DNA of 64,000 bases from Gaetbulibacter saemankumensis DSM 17032 (GCF_000425645.1 NZ_KE384430.1:620001-684000); one strand, 5' to 3'; positions 26,876 through 36,589 are shown, counted from the first letter of the stretch. Notes: generated from the sequence alone by a model not told the origin. Made by a program: numbers and translations.

Positions 26876-28188
26876 AGTAAAGATTTGAACTGTTTTAGTT
26901 TCCCACTCTTTTCACGTTGTAATTTGTCTTTTCTTTCGAATACAATATTCAAATTTGGTTCCAAATATTTATCTATGGCCCCTTTAATGTTGTTTACATT
27001 ATCTTTAGAAAGTGTTTTGTTACTGACGTAACTAATTTTAAATGTGTCTTTTTGGGTTTGCTCAATAACAAATTCTTTTACATTTCCAGAATCTTCAATA
27101 ATGGTTTTAGTAACATAGTAAAAGGTTAGCCCCGCAGCAGTTTTTCCGCTGGGAAGTTTTACAAGATCATTAGTTCGTCCTGTTAAATTTTTTAGAATGG
27201 GCTTTATTAAGGTGCTGGATTTCGATAAGGAAGCAATATCGCCTAAATCATAACGGATAAACGGATGCGCTTTATTAAATAGTGAAGTGATAACGACCCG
27301 CCCTTGCTGGCCGTAGGGTAGAATATGGTTGTTATTGTCTAATATTTCAACAAATAAATCTTCATTGTTTATTAGCCATTGTTTTTGAGGTGTTTCAAGG
27401 GCAATTATTCCTAATTCTGCGGCACCATATTCATTGATTACGGGAATATTAAACTGTGACTCTAAAAGCGCCCTATCTTCTTCAAAAAGCATTTCAGAAG
27501 TAACAATGCACAGTTTAAGTGTAGGACAAATGTCTTTTAATATAATGTCTTGCTTATGAAGAAACTTGGCGAATTGAACAATGGAATTGGTATAGCCGTT
27601 AATATATTCAAAAGGAGTTGTTTTAAATATTTTGAGGTTCTTTTCGAATTCGGCATTGCTTAAATCAAACACTGAAAAACGAAAACGGTTGGCTAAGGTA
27701 TCCTTAAGCCGAGTTTTATAATAAGCTAATTTACTTAAAGGAATGCCATAAAACCTGGCTTCTTTGGAAGTGGGCATATTGATGTTGTGCCAACTATATT
27801 TTTCTTGTGCCACAGACCATGTGAGCGCATGGCAAAATTTATCTTTTGCAAAAATAAAGGGATTACCTGATGATCCTGACGTTTTATGGATATGCACATT
27901 TCGAATTGAAAAACCTTTTGACAGACGATTGCTTAAAGGTTGTTGTAAGTCCTTTTTGGTTATTACGGGTAAACTATTCCAGTCGTCTGTATTTGCGTTT
28001 TTTGTGAAGGCCTGGTAAAACCCATTATGTTTTAGATGATAATTTAAAATGGCTTTTTTTCTTGCTTCCAGATGTTTTGTAAAGTCTGCCTCATTTTCTG
28101 CTTGAATTTTTTTTAAATAGGTTTTGGCTTCATCTATTGGAAAGCCATTAATTTTTAAAGAAAAGTCGAATAAATTCAAGAAAGCCAT
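26872..28188 (-). CDS. CapK-like phenylacetate-CoA-ligase-family adenylating enzyme
   Basis: A 438-residue member of the AMP-forming ligase superfamily. The phosphate-binding loop HKTSGSSGNPFIFAKD is near 103-118, EYGAAELGIIALE near 253-265, FIRYDLGDIASL near 315-326 and GRTNDLVKLPSGK near 340-352. Close relatives (CapK/PaaK-like) occur at the ends of capsule clusters, where their substrate is usually not known; PaaK itself activates phenylacetate. There are no other phenylacetate degradation genes here, so a role in glycan decoration is the better inference. It is transcribed toward the locus. Confidence 0.85.
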   Translation of the reverse strand: MAFLNLFDFSLKINGFPIDEAKTYLKKIQAENEADFTKHLEARKKAILNYHLKHNGFYQAFTKNANTDDWNSLPVITKKDLQQPLSNRLSKGFSIRNVHIHKTSGSSGNPFIFAKDKFCHALTWSVAQEKYSWHNINMPTSKEARFYGIPLSKLAYYKTRLKDTLANRFRFSVFDLSNAEFEKNLKIFKTTPFEYINGYTNSIVQFAKFLHKQDIILKDICPTLKLCIVTSEMLFEEDRALLESQFNIPVINEYGAAELGIIALETPQKQWLINNEDLFVEILDNNNHILPYGQQGRVVITSLFNKAHPFIRYDLGDIASLSKSSTLIKPILKNLTGRTNDLVKLPSGKTAAGLTFYYVTKTIIEDSGNVKEFVIEQTQKDTFKISYVSNKTLSKDNVNNIKGAIDKYLEPNLNIVFERKDKLQREKSGKLKQFKSLL

Positions 28189-28238
28189 AATTTTTGTAAA
28201 GTAAATAAAAAATATTCGTGAAATAGAGGCATTAATTT

Positions 28239-28246
28239 TATTTTTG
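28239..28246 (+). promoter_or_regulatory. candidate -7 promoter box before purD
   Basis: TATTTTTG matches TAnnTTTG; a weak -33 candidate TTCG lies 20 bp upstream (28215-28218). The predicted transcript would have a leader of about 77 nt before purD. Confidence 0.35.
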
Positions 28247-28328
28247 CAGCCTATATGTGCTTTTAAGCATGTTATAAATTTATCAAATTTTCAACCCTTT
28301 GTAAGGGTATCATAAAAACATCGATACA

Positions 28329-29600
28329 ATGAACATTTTAATTCTTGGTTCTGGCGGAAGAGAACACACATTTGCATGGAAAATAGCTCAAAGTCCATTA
28401 TGTAATAATTTATTTGTGGCTCCAGGGAACTCGGGAACCGCAAATGTGGCAACCAATGTAAATATTGGTGTTACTGATTTTGCGGCCATTAAAGAATTGG
28501 TGTTACAGGAACGTATCGATATGGTGGTTGTAGGACCTGAAGATCCATTGGTACAAGGGGTTCATGATTTCTTTTTGAATGATGATGCTATTAAGCACGT
28601 GTCTGTCATTGGTCCACAAAAAGTGGCTGCAGAATTAGAAGGTAGTAAAGAATTCGCCAAAGAGTTTTTATACCGTCATAATATCCCAACGGCGGCATAT
28701 GAGAGTTTTACAGCCGATACCGTAGAAGATGGATACGCTTTTTTAGAATCTTTAAAGCCTCCATATGTGTTAAAAGCAGACGGCTTAGCGGCAGGTAAGG
28801 GTGTGGTTATTTTAAATGATTTAGATGAAGCCAAAGCTGAATTAAAAAGCATGTTAGTAGATGCTAAGTTTGGTGAAGCCAGTACGAAAGTGGTTATTGA
28901 AGAATTTTTGGATGGGATTGAATTGAGTTGTTTTGTTCTAACCGATGGTGAAAACTATAAGATTCTTCCAACGGCTAAAGACTATAAACGCATTGGGGAA
29001 GGAGATACTGGTTTAAATACAGGGGGTATGGGAGCTGTTTCTCCAGTACCATTCGCTACCGATGCATTTCTTTCTAAAATTGAAGAGCGCATTGTAAAGC
29101 CTACAATAGCTGGTTTTAAAAAGGATAACTTGCCTTATGTAGGTTTTGTGTTTATCGGATTAATAAAGGTAGGAGACGACCCTAAAGTGATTGAATACAA
29201 TGTACGTATGGGAGATCCTGAAACCGAAGTGGTTTTTCCACGATTAAAGAATGATTTGGTTGAAGTGCTTCAGGCTATGGCTGACGGTACCCTAGACAAA
29301 ATTTCTATCGAGATTGATGAACGTGCGGCTACAACTATTATGCTGGTATCGGGCGGTTATCCGGAAGCTTATGAAAAAGGAAAGGAAATTACAGGAATTG
29401 AGGCCATTGAAGATTCTATTCCTTTTCATGCAGGGGCACAACTAAAGGATGGTAAGGTATTAACTTCAGGCGGTCGTGTTATGGCGATTACCTCTTATGG
29501 AAATACGTACCAAGAGGCCATAAAAAAATCTTACCAAAATATAGAAAAACTACATTTTGATAAGATGTATTATCGTAAAGATATAGGATTCGATTTATAA
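28329..29600 (+). CDS. purD: phosphoribosylamine-glycine ligase (GARS)
   Basis: ATP-dependent joining of glycine to 5-phosphoribosylamine in purine synthesis. The 423-residue ATP-grasp protein has the usual length and motifs: MNILILGSGGREHTFAWKI at the start, VVGPEDPLVQG near 72-82, LKADGLAAGKGVVI near 148-161, GGMGAVSPVPF near 232-242 and EYNVRMGDPETEVVFPRL near 289-306. It is a lineage housekeeping gene that marks the right border of the polysaccharide locus. Confidence 0.97.
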   Translation: MNILILGSGGREHTFAWKIAQSPLCNNLFVAPGNSGTANVATNVNIGVTDFAAIKELVLQERIDMVVVGPEDPLVQGVHDFFLNDDAIKHVSVIGPQKVAAELEGSKEFAKEFLYRHNIPTAAYESFTADTVEDGYAFLESLKPPYVLKADGLAAGKGVVILNDLDEAKAELKSMLVDAKFGEASTKVVIEEFLDGIELSCFVLTDGENYKILPTAKDYKRIGEGDTGLNTGGMGAVSPVPFATDAFLSKIEERIVKPTIAGFKKDNLPYVGFVFIGLIKVGDDPKVIEYNVRMGDPETEVVFPRLKNDLVEVLQAMADGTLDKISIEIDERAATTIMLVSGGYPEAYEKGKEITGIEAIEDSIPFHAGAQLKDGKVLTSGGRVMAITSYGNTYQEAIKKSYQNIEKLHFDKMYYRKDIGFDL

Positions 29601-29822
29601 AAATGAATGTGAAGAAACAGATTTGTCTTCTTCATTATTATCATTAAAGGTTTTTAGTTGCTTCATCCAGTAAACCATAGCAACAAATCCTATGATGATA
29701 AAAATCCAAGAAATCGTGTTTGCAGCAAACCAGTTTTCCAGTTCTAATGCTCTTATGGCATCAAGTGGTGCGAAAAGTACATTTACAAACAAATCCTGTA
29801 TCGCGTAAAAGAAGTCTTTCAT
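29595..29822 (-). CDS. small membrane protein, DUF6341 family
   Basis: A 75-residue protein with one or two hydrophobic segments: an amphipathic N-terminal stretch (MKDFFYAIQDLFVNVLFAPL) and a clear membrane helix TISWIFIIIGFVAMVYWM near 37-54, then a charged tail. I recall it as the flavobacterial DUF6341 family, usually beside purD/upp genes; function unknown. The end overlaps purD by 6 bp, convergently. Confidence 0.8.
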   Translation of the reverse strand: MKDFFYAIQDLFVNVLFAPLDAIRALELENWFAANTISWIFIIIGFVAMVYWMKQLKTFNDNNEEDKSVSSHSFL

Positions 29823-29933
29823 GAGTTTATTTTAGTGTTTTAATCTTGCTAATAAACGTTTATGCTTTAAAAATTTTTAACATATCCGTTTCATAGTTAG
29901 TATATTTACGAAGCAAAAATACAAAAACAGTTA

Positions 29934-30857
29934 ATGATAGCAAGCATTTTTAATAAATCTAAGCCGTTAAATTTTGTCATTGTTTTTTTTATAACACTTG
30001 TTGCCTTTATTGCAGCCAGACAAGATCTTGATTTAGATACTTCTTATCTTGGTTTCTTTTTGAGTCAGTTGGGCATTTTTTTACTGTGTTGTATCACCCT
30101 TTTAATGGTTAGTTTTATAATTACTAAGAACAATTTAACCAGGAAAAATAATTATGATGTTTTATTGTTTGGAGTGTTTGTGCTCATGTTTGTACATACA
30201 ACTTTAGATGTAAATATTATATGGGCTAATTTTTTTGTATTACTAGCATTACGCCGTCTCATGAGTTTGCGTTCTCAAAAAGAGGTTAAAAAGAAGTTGT
30301 TCGATGCCGCTTTTTGGATTGCTATTGCAGCTATGTTTTACTTTTGGGCCATTTTGTTTTTCGTACTGATCATAATTAGTTTGATACTGTATACGGATTA
30401 CAATATTCGACATTGGCTGATTCCTTTTGCAGGTGTTGCAACGGTATTTATAATAGCCACAAGTACATCTATATTGCTGTATAACGACTATTTTTCGGTG
30501 TTTAAATCGTTGCCCGCAGTTGGTTTCGATTTTACTGCTTATAATTCGGTGCGTTTGGTGATTGGTATTGCAACGGTTTTATCCTTTAGTGTTTGGGCTT
30601 CATTTTTTTATCTTCAAAATATAAAACGAAAAAAGAAAGCAACGCGGGCTACTTTTAAAATTATCATTTTTGCTGTTTTAATTGCATGTTTAATTGTGAT
30701 ACTTACTCCTGATAAAACCAGTAGCGAGTTCTTGTTTGCTTTCGCTCCTTTGGCTATTATTATGACTAATTACATTGAAACCATTCGTGAAAAATGGTTT
30801 AAAGAAGCTTTTGTTTCTATTTTGGTAATCGTGCCGCTTCTATTATTAATGTTGTAG
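29934..30857 (+). CDS. DUF6427 family integral membrane protein
   Basis: A 307-residue polytopic protein with about nine membrane helices, starting MIASIFNKSKPLNFVIV, the typical opening of the DUF6427 family of Flavobacteriia. No catalytic motif is visible and the function is unknown. It sits between the DUF6341 gene and upp, the usual arrangement as I remember it in this family; its 3' end overlaps upp convergently by 12 bp. Confidence 0.82.
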   Translation: MIASIFNKSKPLNFVIVFFITLVAFIAARQDLDLDTSYLGFFLSQLGIFLLCCITLLMVSFIITKNNLTRKNNYDVLLFGVFVLMFVHTTLDVNIIWANFFVLLALRRLMSLRSQKEVKKKLFDAAFWIAIAAMFYFWAILFFVLIIISLILYTDYNIRHWLIPFAGVATVFIIATSTSILLYNDYFSVFKSLPAVGFDFTAYNSVRLVIGIATVLSFSVWASFFYLQNIKRKKKATRATFKIIIFAVLIACLIVILTPDKTSSEFLFAFAPLAIIMTNYIETIREKWFKEAFVSILVIVPLLLLML

Positions 30858-31505
30858 TTTTTCTCCAAATGCAAGGTCTCCGGCATCACCGAGACCGGGA
30901 ATGATGTAGCCTTTATTGTCTAGTTTTTCGTCAATGGTTGCAATCCATAGGTGGGTGTCGGGGTTAAAATGATTTGACACGTAGTCTACACCTTGTTGAG
31001 ATGCAATAACGCTCACTAAGTGAATGGCCTTAGGGTTGCCAAATGGTTTTAAAGCTTCGGAAGTTGCAACAATAGATTGTCCTGTTGCTAACATAGGGTC
31101 GGCCAAAATAAGTGTTTTGTTTTCAAGACTGGGACATGATAGATATTCCACCACAATTTCAAAACTCTCGGGGTTGTTTTTGTGATGGCGGTAGGCCGAA
31201 ATAAAGGCGTTTTCAGAAGCGTCAAAATAGTTGAGTAAACCATTATGCAAAGGTACTCCGGCTCTAAGGACAGAGCATAAAACAATGTCTTCAGACAAGA
31301 CATGCATGGATTTAAATCCTAAGGGTGTTTTTATGTTTGAAGTCTTGAAGTTTAGTGTTTTACTCATTTCATATCCTAATACTTCTCCAATACGTTCAAT
31401 ATTACGTATAAATCGCATGGAATCCTTTTGAATATTGGTATCTCGTATTTCAGAAATAAAGTTATTTAAAACTGAATTTTCTTCCGATATATGGTGAACG
31501 TGCAT
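30846..31505 (-). CDS. upp: uracil phosphoribosyltransferase
   Basis: Salvage of uracil to UMP using PRPP. From ATG 31505 the protein is 219 residues and opens MHVHHISEENSVLNNFISEIRD, the usual Bacteroidota start. An upstream in-frame ATG at 31562 would add 19 unconserved residues and collide with the promoter of the divergent gene. The PRPP loop ILADPMLATGQS and the uracil-binding GYIIPGLGDAGDLAFG near the C-terminus are intact. Confidence 0.95.
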   Translation of the reverse strand: MHVHHISEENSVLNNFISEIRDTNIQKDSMRFIRNIERIGEVLGYEMSKTLNFKTSNIKTPLGFKSMHVLSEDIVLCSVLRAGVPLHNGLLNYFDASENAFISAYRHHKNNPESFEIVVEYLSCPSLENKTLILADPMLATGQSIVATSEALKPFGNPKAIHLVSVIASQQGVDYVSNHFNPDTHLWIATIDEKLDNKGYIIPGLGDAGDLAFGEKLQH

Positions 31506-31551
31506 AGGCTTCAATCTTTTGTTTTGATCAATAAAGTTAATTAAATAGACG

Positions 31552-31559
31552 TATATTTG
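31552..31559 (+). promoter_or_regulatory. candidate -7 promoter box before DUF4254 gene
   Basis: TATATTTG fits the consensus -7 box and lies 20 bp before the ATG at 31580, giving a very short leader. The nearest TTTG (31523-31526) is 25 bp upstream, longer than the usual spacer. Confidence 0.33.
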
Positions 31560-31579
31560 CATTTTAAAATTAAAACCTC

Positions 31580-32185
31580 ATGTTTACAAGTAAAGCAAAT
31601 AAAATTTTTCAGGAAGTAATTGATACCTATCACGTTATAAACACGGTAGATCAACCTTTTGAAAACCCTTATCCTAAAAGTGATTTAATCGAGCATTTGT
31701 TATACAGAAAGTGTTGGATTGATACCGTACAGTGGCATTATGAAGATATTATTCGTGACCCGCAAATTGATCCTGTAGCTGCATTGACTTTAAAACGTCA
31801 GATTGATGCTTCTAACCAGGATAGAACGGATATGGTTGAGTATATCGATAGCTATTTTTTAGAGTTATACCAAGATGTAACTCCAAAAGAAGATGCGACG
31901 ATAAATACAGAAAGTCCTGCTTGGGGTGTAGATAGGTTATCAATTTTAGCATTGAAAATCTACCATATGAATGAAGAAGCTACACGTGAAGATGCCAGTG
32001 AGGCCCACCGTGAAGTTTGTCAGGCAAAGTTAAATGTCTTATTAGAGCAGCGTGTAGATTTATCTACAGCCATCGACACTTTACTTGCCGATATTCAGAA
32101 TGGCGATAAGTATATGAAAGTATACAAGCAGATGAAAATGTATAACGATGATGAGCTTAATCCTGTTTTAAGAGGACAAAAGTAA
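31580..32185 (+). CDS. DUF4254 domain protein
   Basis: A 201-residue, mostly helical soluble protein without signal or membrane segment. The LIEHLLYRKCWIDTVQWHYEDIIRDP segment near 31-56 and the NQDRTDMVEYID segment are the conserved parts of DUF4254. Function unknown. It is followed after 14 bp by a GT9 (heptosyltransferase-like) gene, a pairing that suggests a role connected with LPS core synthesis. Confidence 0.88.
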   Translation: MFTSKANKIFQEVIDTYHVINTVDQPFENPYPKSDLIEHLLYRKCWIDTVQWHYEDIIRDPQIDPVAALTLKRQIDASNQDRTDMVEYIDSYFLELYQDVTPKEDATINTESPAWGVDRLSILALKIYHMNEEATREDASEAHREVCQAKLNVLLEQRVDLSTAIDTLLADIQNGDKYMKVYKQMKMYNDDELNPVLRGQK

Positions 32186-32199
32186 TATACGCCCTTTTT

Positions 32200-33213
32200 A
32201 TGCCGGAATCAGTCAAGCACATTCTCGTGATTCGTTTATCTGCCATGGGCGATGTGGCCATGACTGTACCTGTTTTAAGAGCTTTAATAGATCAAAATCC
32301 CGATGTTAAAATTACAGTTTTAACTCGGGCTTTTTTTATGCCTTTTTTTGAAGGTTTAAAAAATGTCGATGTTGTTGAAGCCGATGTTAAGGGGCAGCAC
32401 AAAGGTCTTTTTGGTTTGTATAAATTGGCTCGACAACTCAATAAGAAGCAGCGATTTTATGCGGTAGCAGATCTACATAGTGTGCTGCGTTCTAAATTAT
32501 TAAAGAAGTTTATTAGGTGTAAACGCTTTGTGTCTATAGATAAAGGCAGAAAAGAAAAGAAGGCCTTGGTGTCGGGAACGGTATTTAAACCTCTTAAAAC
32601 AACTCATGAAAGGTATGCCGATGTTTTCAGGACTTTAGGCTATACCGTTGATTTAACGCAGCCAAGGTTTCCTGAGCCTCGAAAATTACAACTTAAAGGA
32701 TTACCAGAAAAGGACAGGCCTTGGATAGGTGTAGCTCCTTTTGCAGCGCATCCCGGTAAAATGTATCCGCTAGAATTTATGGTGGAGGTTATAAAAACCT
32801 TATCAGAAACCTATCAGATATTTTTATTTGGTGCTGAAGGTGAAGAGGAGGCCAAACTGAATGAGATAGCTCATAGCTTCGATAATTGTACAAATCTCGC
32901 AGGGCAGATATCATTTCATGAAGAATTAGATCTTATTTCTAACTTAGATGTGATGCTATCTATGGATTCAGGAAATGCGCATATCGCAGCTATGTATGGC
33001 GTAAAAGTGGTAACTATTTGGGGTGTTACGCATCCCTATGCGGGGTTCGCACCGTTTAATCAGCCAGAAGATTACTGCTTGTTAGCCGATAGGCATAAGT
33101 ATCCATTAATACCCACTTCTATTTATGGGAATAAATGTCCGGAGGAGTATATTCAGGCAGCCGGGAGTATTCCATCAGAAAAAATCGTAGAAAAAATAAA
33201 GGCTATTGTATAA
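32200..33213 (+). CDS. glycosyltransferase family 9 (heptosyltransferase-like)
   Basis: A 337-residue ADP-heptose:LPS heptosyltransferase-type enzyme. It opens with ILVIRLSAMGDVAMTVPVLRAL (the GD motif of GT9) near 8-29, contains WIGVAPFAAHPGKMYP near 175-190 and DVMLSMDSGNAHIAAMYGVKVVTIWGVTHP near 248-277 with the donor-binding DSGN/H residues. It probably builds the LPS inner core on the cytoplasmic face. A strong bidirectional terminator starts within its last codons. Confidence 0.92.
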   Translation: MPESVKHILVIRLSAMGDVAMTVPVLRALIDQNPDVKITVLTRAFFMPFFEGLKNVDVVEADVKGQHKGLFGLYKLARQLNKKQRFYAVADLHSVLRSKLLKKFIRCKRFVSIDKGRKEKKALVSGTVFKPLKTTHERYADVFRTLGYTVDLTQPRFPEPRKLQLKGLPEKDRPWIGVAPFAAHPGKMYPLEFMVEVIKTLSETYQIFLFGAEGEEEAKLNEIAHSFDNCTNLAGQISFHEELDLISNLDVMLSMDSGNAHIAAMYGVKVVTIWGVTHPYAGFAPFNQPEDYCLLADRHKYPLIPTSIYGNKCPEEYIQAAGSIPSEKIVEKIKAIV

Positions 33214-33230
33214 CAATAGCCTTTATTTTT
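33195..33230. terminator. bidirectional rho-independent terminator
   Basis: A perfect 15-bp stem, AATAAAGGCTATTGT paired with ACAATAGCCTTTATT (33195-33209, 33213-33227), with a 3-nt loop and T-rich sequence on both sides. The 5' arm lies inside the GT9 stop region. It serves both the GT9 gene and the convergent reductase gene. Confidence 0.88.
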
Positions 33231-33247
33231 ATTCTATATCCATTTAA

Positions 33248-34303
33248 TTAAACATCGTCATAATCTACAACAATAGTTGGTGTTGTTGGGTGTGCCTGGC
33301 AGGTAAGAATTAAACCTTCGGCAACTTCATTTTCTGTTAAAATGTTATTTTGAGTCATTATGGCTTCGCCTTCTTTAATACGAGCTAAACAGCTACTGCA
33401 AATTCCCCCCTGACATGAATAGGGTGCGTCTAAGTCTTCATCCAGTGCTGCTTCAAGAATGGTTTGTTTTGGCGACATTTCAATAACCGTTTCTTCGTCG
33501 TCTACAATGATGGTGGCTTTGGTTACTTCGGTGTTCGTTGTAACTTCTGTAACTTCATCTGATTTTGCTGCTTTAAATAATTCGTAATGAATTCTTTCGG
33601 AATCAATACCGTGGTCTGTTAAAACATCTTTAACGGTGTTGATCATGGCTTCTGGGCCACATAAATAGAAATCATCAATATCAACGTGCTTGTATTTGTT
33701 TTTTACAATGAGGTTTACGGTGCTTTTTTCTATGCGTCCGAAAATGGCATTGTCTTCGGTGGTTTGGCTAAATACAAATTGAATGACAAAACGCTCTTTA
33801 TATGCGTGTTGAAGCTCCAATAATTCATTAAGGAACATGGTGTCTTCGGTTGTTTTATTTCCGTAGACTAAGATAACTTTACTATGAACTTCCTCTTCTA
33901 AAGCACATTTAATAATGCTTAATACCGGTGTAATACCACTTCCCGCAGCAAAAAGTGCGATGTTTTTAGTTTTAGAATCGTTTGGTGTAAAGGTAAATCG
34001 TCCTTTTGGCGGAGCAACTTCTAAGGTATCTCCAGCCTGCAAGGTGTTATTAGCATAGGCAGAAAACGTACCATCCTGAACTTCTTTAATCGCCACTTTT
34101 AATTCGCCACTTTTTGGTGATGTACAAAGAGAGTAATCACGACGAATTTCATTACCGTCAATAATGGTTTTAAAGGTGATATATTGTCCTGCGGTAAATT
34201 TAAACGTACTTTTTAAATTCTCTGGAACGTTAAAACTAATACTTATTGCTTTATTAGTTTCTCTATTTATGTCTTTAATAGAAAGTTTGTGAAATGATGA
34301 CAT
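33248..34303 (-). CDS. PaaE-like ferredoxin-NAD(P)H oxidoreductase with C-terminal 2Fe-2S
   Basis: A 351-residue electron-transfer protein. FAD-binding beta-barrel near 1-100 with RDYSLCTSP; NAD(P)-binding domain near 105-230 with FAAGSGITPVLSIIK and CGPEAMI; C-terminal plant-type ferredoxin domain near 265-351 with C-QGGI-C-SS-C then a distant C in LTCQAHP, i.e. the CX4CX2C...C ligand set. Homologues include PaaE and the reductases of hydroxylases. In this group it probably donates electrons to an unlinked oxygenase or desaturase; no partner is next to it. Confidence 0.9.
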   Translation of the reverse strand: MSSFHKLSIKDINRETNKAISISFNVPENLKSTFKFTAGQYITFKTIIDGNEIRRDYSLCTSPKSGELKVAIKEVQDGTFSAYANNTLQAGDTLEVAPPKGRFTFTPNDSKTKNIALFAAGSGITPVLSIIKCALEEEVHSKVILVYGNKTTEDTMFLNELLELQHAYKERFVIQFVFSQTTEDNAIFGRIEKSTVNLIVKNKYKHVDIDDFYLCGPEAMINTVKDVLTDHGIDSERIHYELFKAAKSDEVTEVTTNTEVTKATIIVDDEETVIEMSPKQTILEAALDEDLDAPYSCQGGICSSCLARIKEGEAIMTQNNILTENEVAEGLILTCQAHPTTPTIVVDYDDV

Positions 34304-34412
34304 ATCTTAATTTTTGACAAAAATAGTGAAGTAGTTTTTGAATATTAACTTTATTTGTAACATTTCGATTTAAAAAAACACTAATTTCTCATAGAAGAGA
34401 AGCTACAACTAT

Positions 34413-35888
34413 ATGACCTTGAAATTATTAAGTTTAGAATGGAAGTCGTTTGTCCGTTCTAAAAGTTTTGGTAATAATCTGGCGATAAAAATTTTAATGG
34501 GATTTTTTGCCTTGTTTATGATACTCTGTTTTTCATTCATGGGTATTGGGTCGTTTTATATTTTGCGAGAAACATTTCCTGAAGAAGATCCTCTTGCGTT
34601 TTTTAATAAGTATCTTGTTTTTTATTTGACGGCTGATTTAGTGTCTCGATATTTTCTTCAGAAAATGCCTGTGGTTAATATTAAACCTTTACTGTATTTG
34701 CCACTAAAGAAGCGGAAGGTTGTAGCCTTTGCTTTAAATAAAACCATATTCTCTTTTTTTAATGGTATACACGCTTTTTTGTTTATACCCTTTTCTGTAG
34801 CCTTGTTAATAGAAGATTATCCTTTTATAAATGTTATGGGGTGGTATTTAGCTGTTACAGCTATGATGTATTGCAGCAATTTTATTAACGTTTTTGTAAA
34901 TAATAAAAATGGTATTTTCTATGCGGTCTTGGGAACCATGATTGTTTTTGGGGTACTGCACTATGTTGATATTTTTGATGTTACTCAATTAACACAGCCC
35001 ATTTTTCAATCATTTTATTATAAACCATATCTCGCTTTTGTCCCTGTTATCGCCCTGGTAGTTTTATATAAAATGGCTTTCAAATATTTTACAAATAATT
35101 TTTATTTAGATATGGGATTATCTGGTAAAATAGAATCGGTAAAGAGCGAAGATTATACTTGGTTAAATAGATTTGGTCATGTTTCTATATTTTTAAAGAA
35201 CGATATAAGATTGCTGAAAAGAAATAAGCGGGCAAAAACCACTTTATTAATGAGTTTATTGTTTTTATTCTACGGCTTGGCATTTTTTACAAATTCAATT
35301 GATGCCTACAAAGGTCCAATTTGGAAAATGTTTGCGGGTATATTTGTCTCTGGTGGATTTTTATTGAATTTCGGGCAATTGGTGCCTAGCTGGGATAGTG
35401 CATATTACCCGCTATTGATGAGTCAAAATATCAGATACAAAGCGTATTTGACTTCTAAATGGTACTTAATGGTTCTTGCTACTGTTTTATCAACCATCCT
35501 GTCTGGATTCTATTTGTACTTTGGTTGGGAAGCTTACGCTGCTGTGGTTGTTGGTGCTATGTATAATATTGGGGTAAATTCACATATGGTGTTGTGGGGA
35601 GGGGCCTATCTTAAAACGCCCATAGATTTAACTTCCAATAAAAAAGCCTTTGGAGATAAACAATCATTTAGTCCAAAACTCATGTTTTTTGCCATTCCAA
35701 AACTCCTTTTACCTTTGGTTATATATGCCATTGGATATTACACCTTAGGCGCTACATTTGGGTTTGCTTTAGTGGCTTCGTGCGGGGTTATGGGGTTTTT
35801 GTTTAAGAATAAAGTTTTCAATATTATAGAAAAAGTATATAAATCTGAAAAGTATAAAACGCTTTCGGCATATAAAGAATCCAATTAA
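34413..35888 (+). CDS. ABC transporter permease, DUF5687 family
   Basis: A 491-residue protein with about twelve hydrophobic segments and two similar halves, including LPLKKRKVVAFALNK near 100-115, matching my recollection of DUF5687 permease-type proteins of Flavobacteriia. The ATPase gene follows 5 bp later, so the two should form an ABC exporter of unknown substrate in the inner membrane. Charged amphipathic start MTLKLLSLEWKSFVRSKSF is typical of ABC-2-like permeases. Confidence 0.86.
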   Translation: MTLKLLSLEWKSFVRSKSFGNNLAIKILMGFFALFMILCFSFMGIGSFYILRETFPEEDPLAFFNKYLVFYLTADLVSRYFLQKMPVVNIKPLLYLPLKKRKVVAFALNKTIFSFFNGIHAFLFIPFSVALLIEDYPFINVMGWYLAVTAMMYCSNFINVFVNNKNGIFYAVLGTMIVFGVLHYVDIFDVTQLTQPIFQSFYYKPYLAFVPVIALVVLYKMAFKYFTNNFYLDMGLSGKIESVKSEDYTWLNRFGHVSIFLKNDIRLLKRNKRAKTTLLMSLLFLFYGLAFFTNSIDAYKGPIWKMFAGIFVSGGFLLNFGQLVPSWDSAYYPLLMSQNIRYKAYLTSKWYLMVLATVLSTILSGFYLYFGWEAYAAVVVGAMYNIGVNSHMVLWGGAYLKTPIDLTSNKKAFGDKQSFSPKLMFFAIPKLLLPLVIYAIGYYTLGATFGFALVASCGVMGFLFKNKVFNIIEKVYKSEKYKTLSAYKESN

Positions 35889-35893
35889 AATGT

Positions 35894-36589
35894 ATGATTA
35901 TTACAACCAATCTTTCAAAAAAGTATAATAACAAGGTCGTGCTAGATATAGAGCATTTAGAAATTCCAAAAGGTCAGAGTTTTGGCTTGGTTGGGAATAA
36001 TGGAGCAGGGAAAACAACTTATTTTAGTTTGTTGTTGGATTTGATACAGCCTTCAAGAGGTGAAATAATTAATAATGGGGTTGGTGTGGATAAAAGTGAA
36101 GACTGGAAGCCTTTTACATCGGCTTTTATCGATGAGACTTTTTTAATAGGTTATTTAACACCTGAGGAGTATTTTTATTTTATAGGTGAATTACGCGGAC
36201 AAAACAAAGCCGATGTTGATGTGTTAATTGCGCAGTATGAAGATTTTTTTCATGGTGAAATCTTAAATCAGAAAAAATATCTGCGAGATCTTAGTAAAGG
36301 AAACCAGAAGAAGGTGGGTATAGTCGCTGCTCTTATTGGAACCCCCGAAGTCATTATTTTAGACGAACCTTTTGCTAATCTGGATCCGTCAACTCAAATT
36401 CGGTTAAAAAGTATTATTAAAGGTCTAACAGAGACACAAGGGGTAACGGTCTTAATATCGAGTCACGACCTGTTACATGTCACAGATGTTTGTAACCGAA
36501 TTGTTGTTTTAGAAAAGGGCGTGATAGTAAAAGACTTAGAGACCAATCAAGAAACTTTAAAGGAGCTGGAGTTACATTTTGCAAACTAG
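35894..36589 (+). CDS. ABC transporter ATP-binding protein
   Basis: A 231-residue ATPase: Walker A GNNGAGKTT near 34-42, the signature segment LSKGNQKKVGIVAAL near 130-144, Walker B VIILDEPFANLDP near 151-163 and the switch His in LISSHD. The Q-loop is unusual (FIDETFL). It powers the DUF5687 permease encoded immediately upstream. Confidence 0.94.
   Translation: MIITTNLSKKYNNKVVLDIEHLEIPKGQSFGLVGNNGAGKTTYFSLLLDLIQPSRGEIINNGVGVDKSEDWKPFTSAFIDETFLIGYLTPEEYFYFIGELRGQNKADVDVLIAQYEDFFHGEILNQKKYLRDLSKGNQKKVGIVAALIGTPEVIILDEPFANLDPSTQIRLKSIIKGLTETQGVTVLISSHDLLHVTDVCNRIVVLEKGVIVKDLETNQETLKELELHFAN

Noticed and set aside
31506-31562. Upstream extension of upp to ATG 31562
   Set aside because: The added 19 residues are not typical of the family and overlap the -7 box (31552-31559) of the divergent gene.
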